Below, in pieces: positions 14,288 through 14,943 of a DNA stretch of 14,943 nt. A model generated the notes under the pieces. It saw only the letters and a program-made list of their open reading frames with translations. It had not been told where the DNA came from and did not search any database. This DNA is from Chrysochromulina tobinii (lineage: Eukaryota; Haptophyta; Prymnesiales; Chrysochromulinaceae), in assembly GCA_001275005.1 (NCBI GenBank), contig JWZX01001659.1, positions 1 to 14,943 on the forward strand, in the 5' to 3' direction. The position numbers and the translations under genes were made by a program. Numbering within the stretch: position 1 is the first letter of the stretch; every line of letters starts with the position of its first letter.

Positions 14288-14943
14288 ATTGGCTGTGAAA
14301 AAGCGGAAGTCTGATTATAGAAAAGTTTTTCTTTGTCTCACCGGACCGTAGAACCTAACGAGCGCCGGGCGACCATCGGGCGACTAGCGAACCCAAAGCG
14401 AACCCCCCCTTGGCAGAGGGCGGTTCGGTGACACCTTACCCCCCCCCTCCCGACACATCGAACCCCCCTTTTCTTCTTTTCCGTAGGGGAAGTTCGGGAG
14501 GTTGTAGAACACCTACCCTGGGGAGGATTTTCCGATGCGTTTCATGGCCCGCCCCCGGGTGGGGGGGCGTCGCGCCGTAGGGCGATGACGTCGCGTGGTG
14601 GTCCTCGTCGTGACCGGGAGAGCGTCTCGGTCCGCGGACGTACCCGCGTGTGTGGTCAGCATCCAGCATGTGTGGACACAAAGTCGGTCGGACCGCCGCG
14701 TCGAATCTTTCGCACGTGCGCCATCTCGGGCATGCCCGCCGGGCGGAGGAAGCAGCAAACAGGAATTAAAAGCGTTTAACCGGACCGGTGCGTCCGGGCC
14801 GTTGTGCTTCGGCCTCATGGCCGTTCTTTTATTGATTATAATTTCGCATCCGAGACATAGGGTGGGGGTAGCTTTTTCGGAGGGTCCGAAGCTTTTACCG
14901 TTTTACGAGAATCTCGTCAAGTGGCAACTTTTACCGCTATACG
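14288..14943. other. Non-coding region with poly-C tracts, gene content unknown
   Basis: Composition differs from the rest: T-rich runs (near 14323-14334), several C7-C8 tracts (near 14403, 14440, 14463), a G/C near-palindrome (about 14550-14570) and scattered GGACCG motifs. Open frames here are short and show no family motif. It could be intron or upstream intergenic sequence of the partial minus-strand gene, or a mobile-element remnant. Confidence 0.4.

Noticed and set aside
14585-14779. Plus-strand frame with an RRIFRTCAISG-type end resembling a small zinc-binding or ribosomal protein
   Set aside because: There is only one Cys pair arrangement and no match to a named family; the region is otherwise non-coding in character.
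14231-14841. piggyBac-type transposon flanked by TTATAA
   Set aside because: TTATAA sites bound the segment, but I see no terminal inverted repeats starting with CCY and no transposase; the flanking similarity extends beyond the target site in direct orientation.

Overview
This is a GC-rich nuclear segment from a eukaryote. Spliceosomal GT-AG introns, a CTNNBL1 orthologue and a TELO2 orthologue establish that. A membrane protein with Ser/Pro-rich runs of the kind common in algal surface proteins, two proteins with axoneme-type motifs, dense packing and few, short introns suggest a flagellated unicellular alga. A haptophyte or similar chromist is my best guess; the sequence alone does not fix the lineage.

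Layout, left to right. (1) <2-2515, plus: the 3' part of a gene for a single-pass membrane protein with two Pro-rich stalks, one transmembrane helix and a cytoplasmic coiled coil made by a 21-bp minisatellite. (2) 2516-2968: hairpin-rich spacer between convergent genes. (3) 2969-3791, minus: a two-exon gene with a sperm-tail PG-rich (SHIPPO) repeat. (4) 3792-3953: a 162-bp shared divergent promoter region. (5) 3954-6169, plus: CTNNBL1, a spliceosome-associated ARM-repeat protein, in three exons. (6) 6170-7044: spacer holding a plus-strand TATA box with no obvious gene behind it. (7) 7045-7981, minus: a BTB/POZ protein, probably with a 58-bp intron. (8) 8238-9011, minus: a FAM166/CIMIP2-like ciliary microtubule inner protein. 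(9) 9475-10023 (or 10158), minus: an unrecognised helical protein. (10) 10403-13784, minus: TELO2 in two exons. (11) 13901-14174, minus: the last two exons of an unknown gene. (12) 14220-14943: non-coding sequence with repeated TTATAA-centred motifs and poly-C tracts. The last five genes all run on the minus strand.

The genes do not form a pathway. They mix housekeeping functions (spliceosome, PIKK maturation), flagellar structure and cell surface. The most unusual material is in the introns. CTNNBL1 intron 2 is almost entirely a 26-unit, 10-bp tandem array around CTGAT or CTGAG. The TELO2 intron, on the other strand, carries the same kind of 10-bp CTGATTGC unit, also in transcript sense, inside a 63-bp tandem duplication. 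CTNNBL1 intron 1 is flanked by a duplicated stretch of coding exon, so both splice sites sit in copies of the same AGGT, and it contains a perfect 12-bp hairpin built from CTGATTG. CTGAT fits the yUnAy branch-point consensus. Together these suggest a family of introns made or maintained by tandem duplication and branch-point-like repeats.
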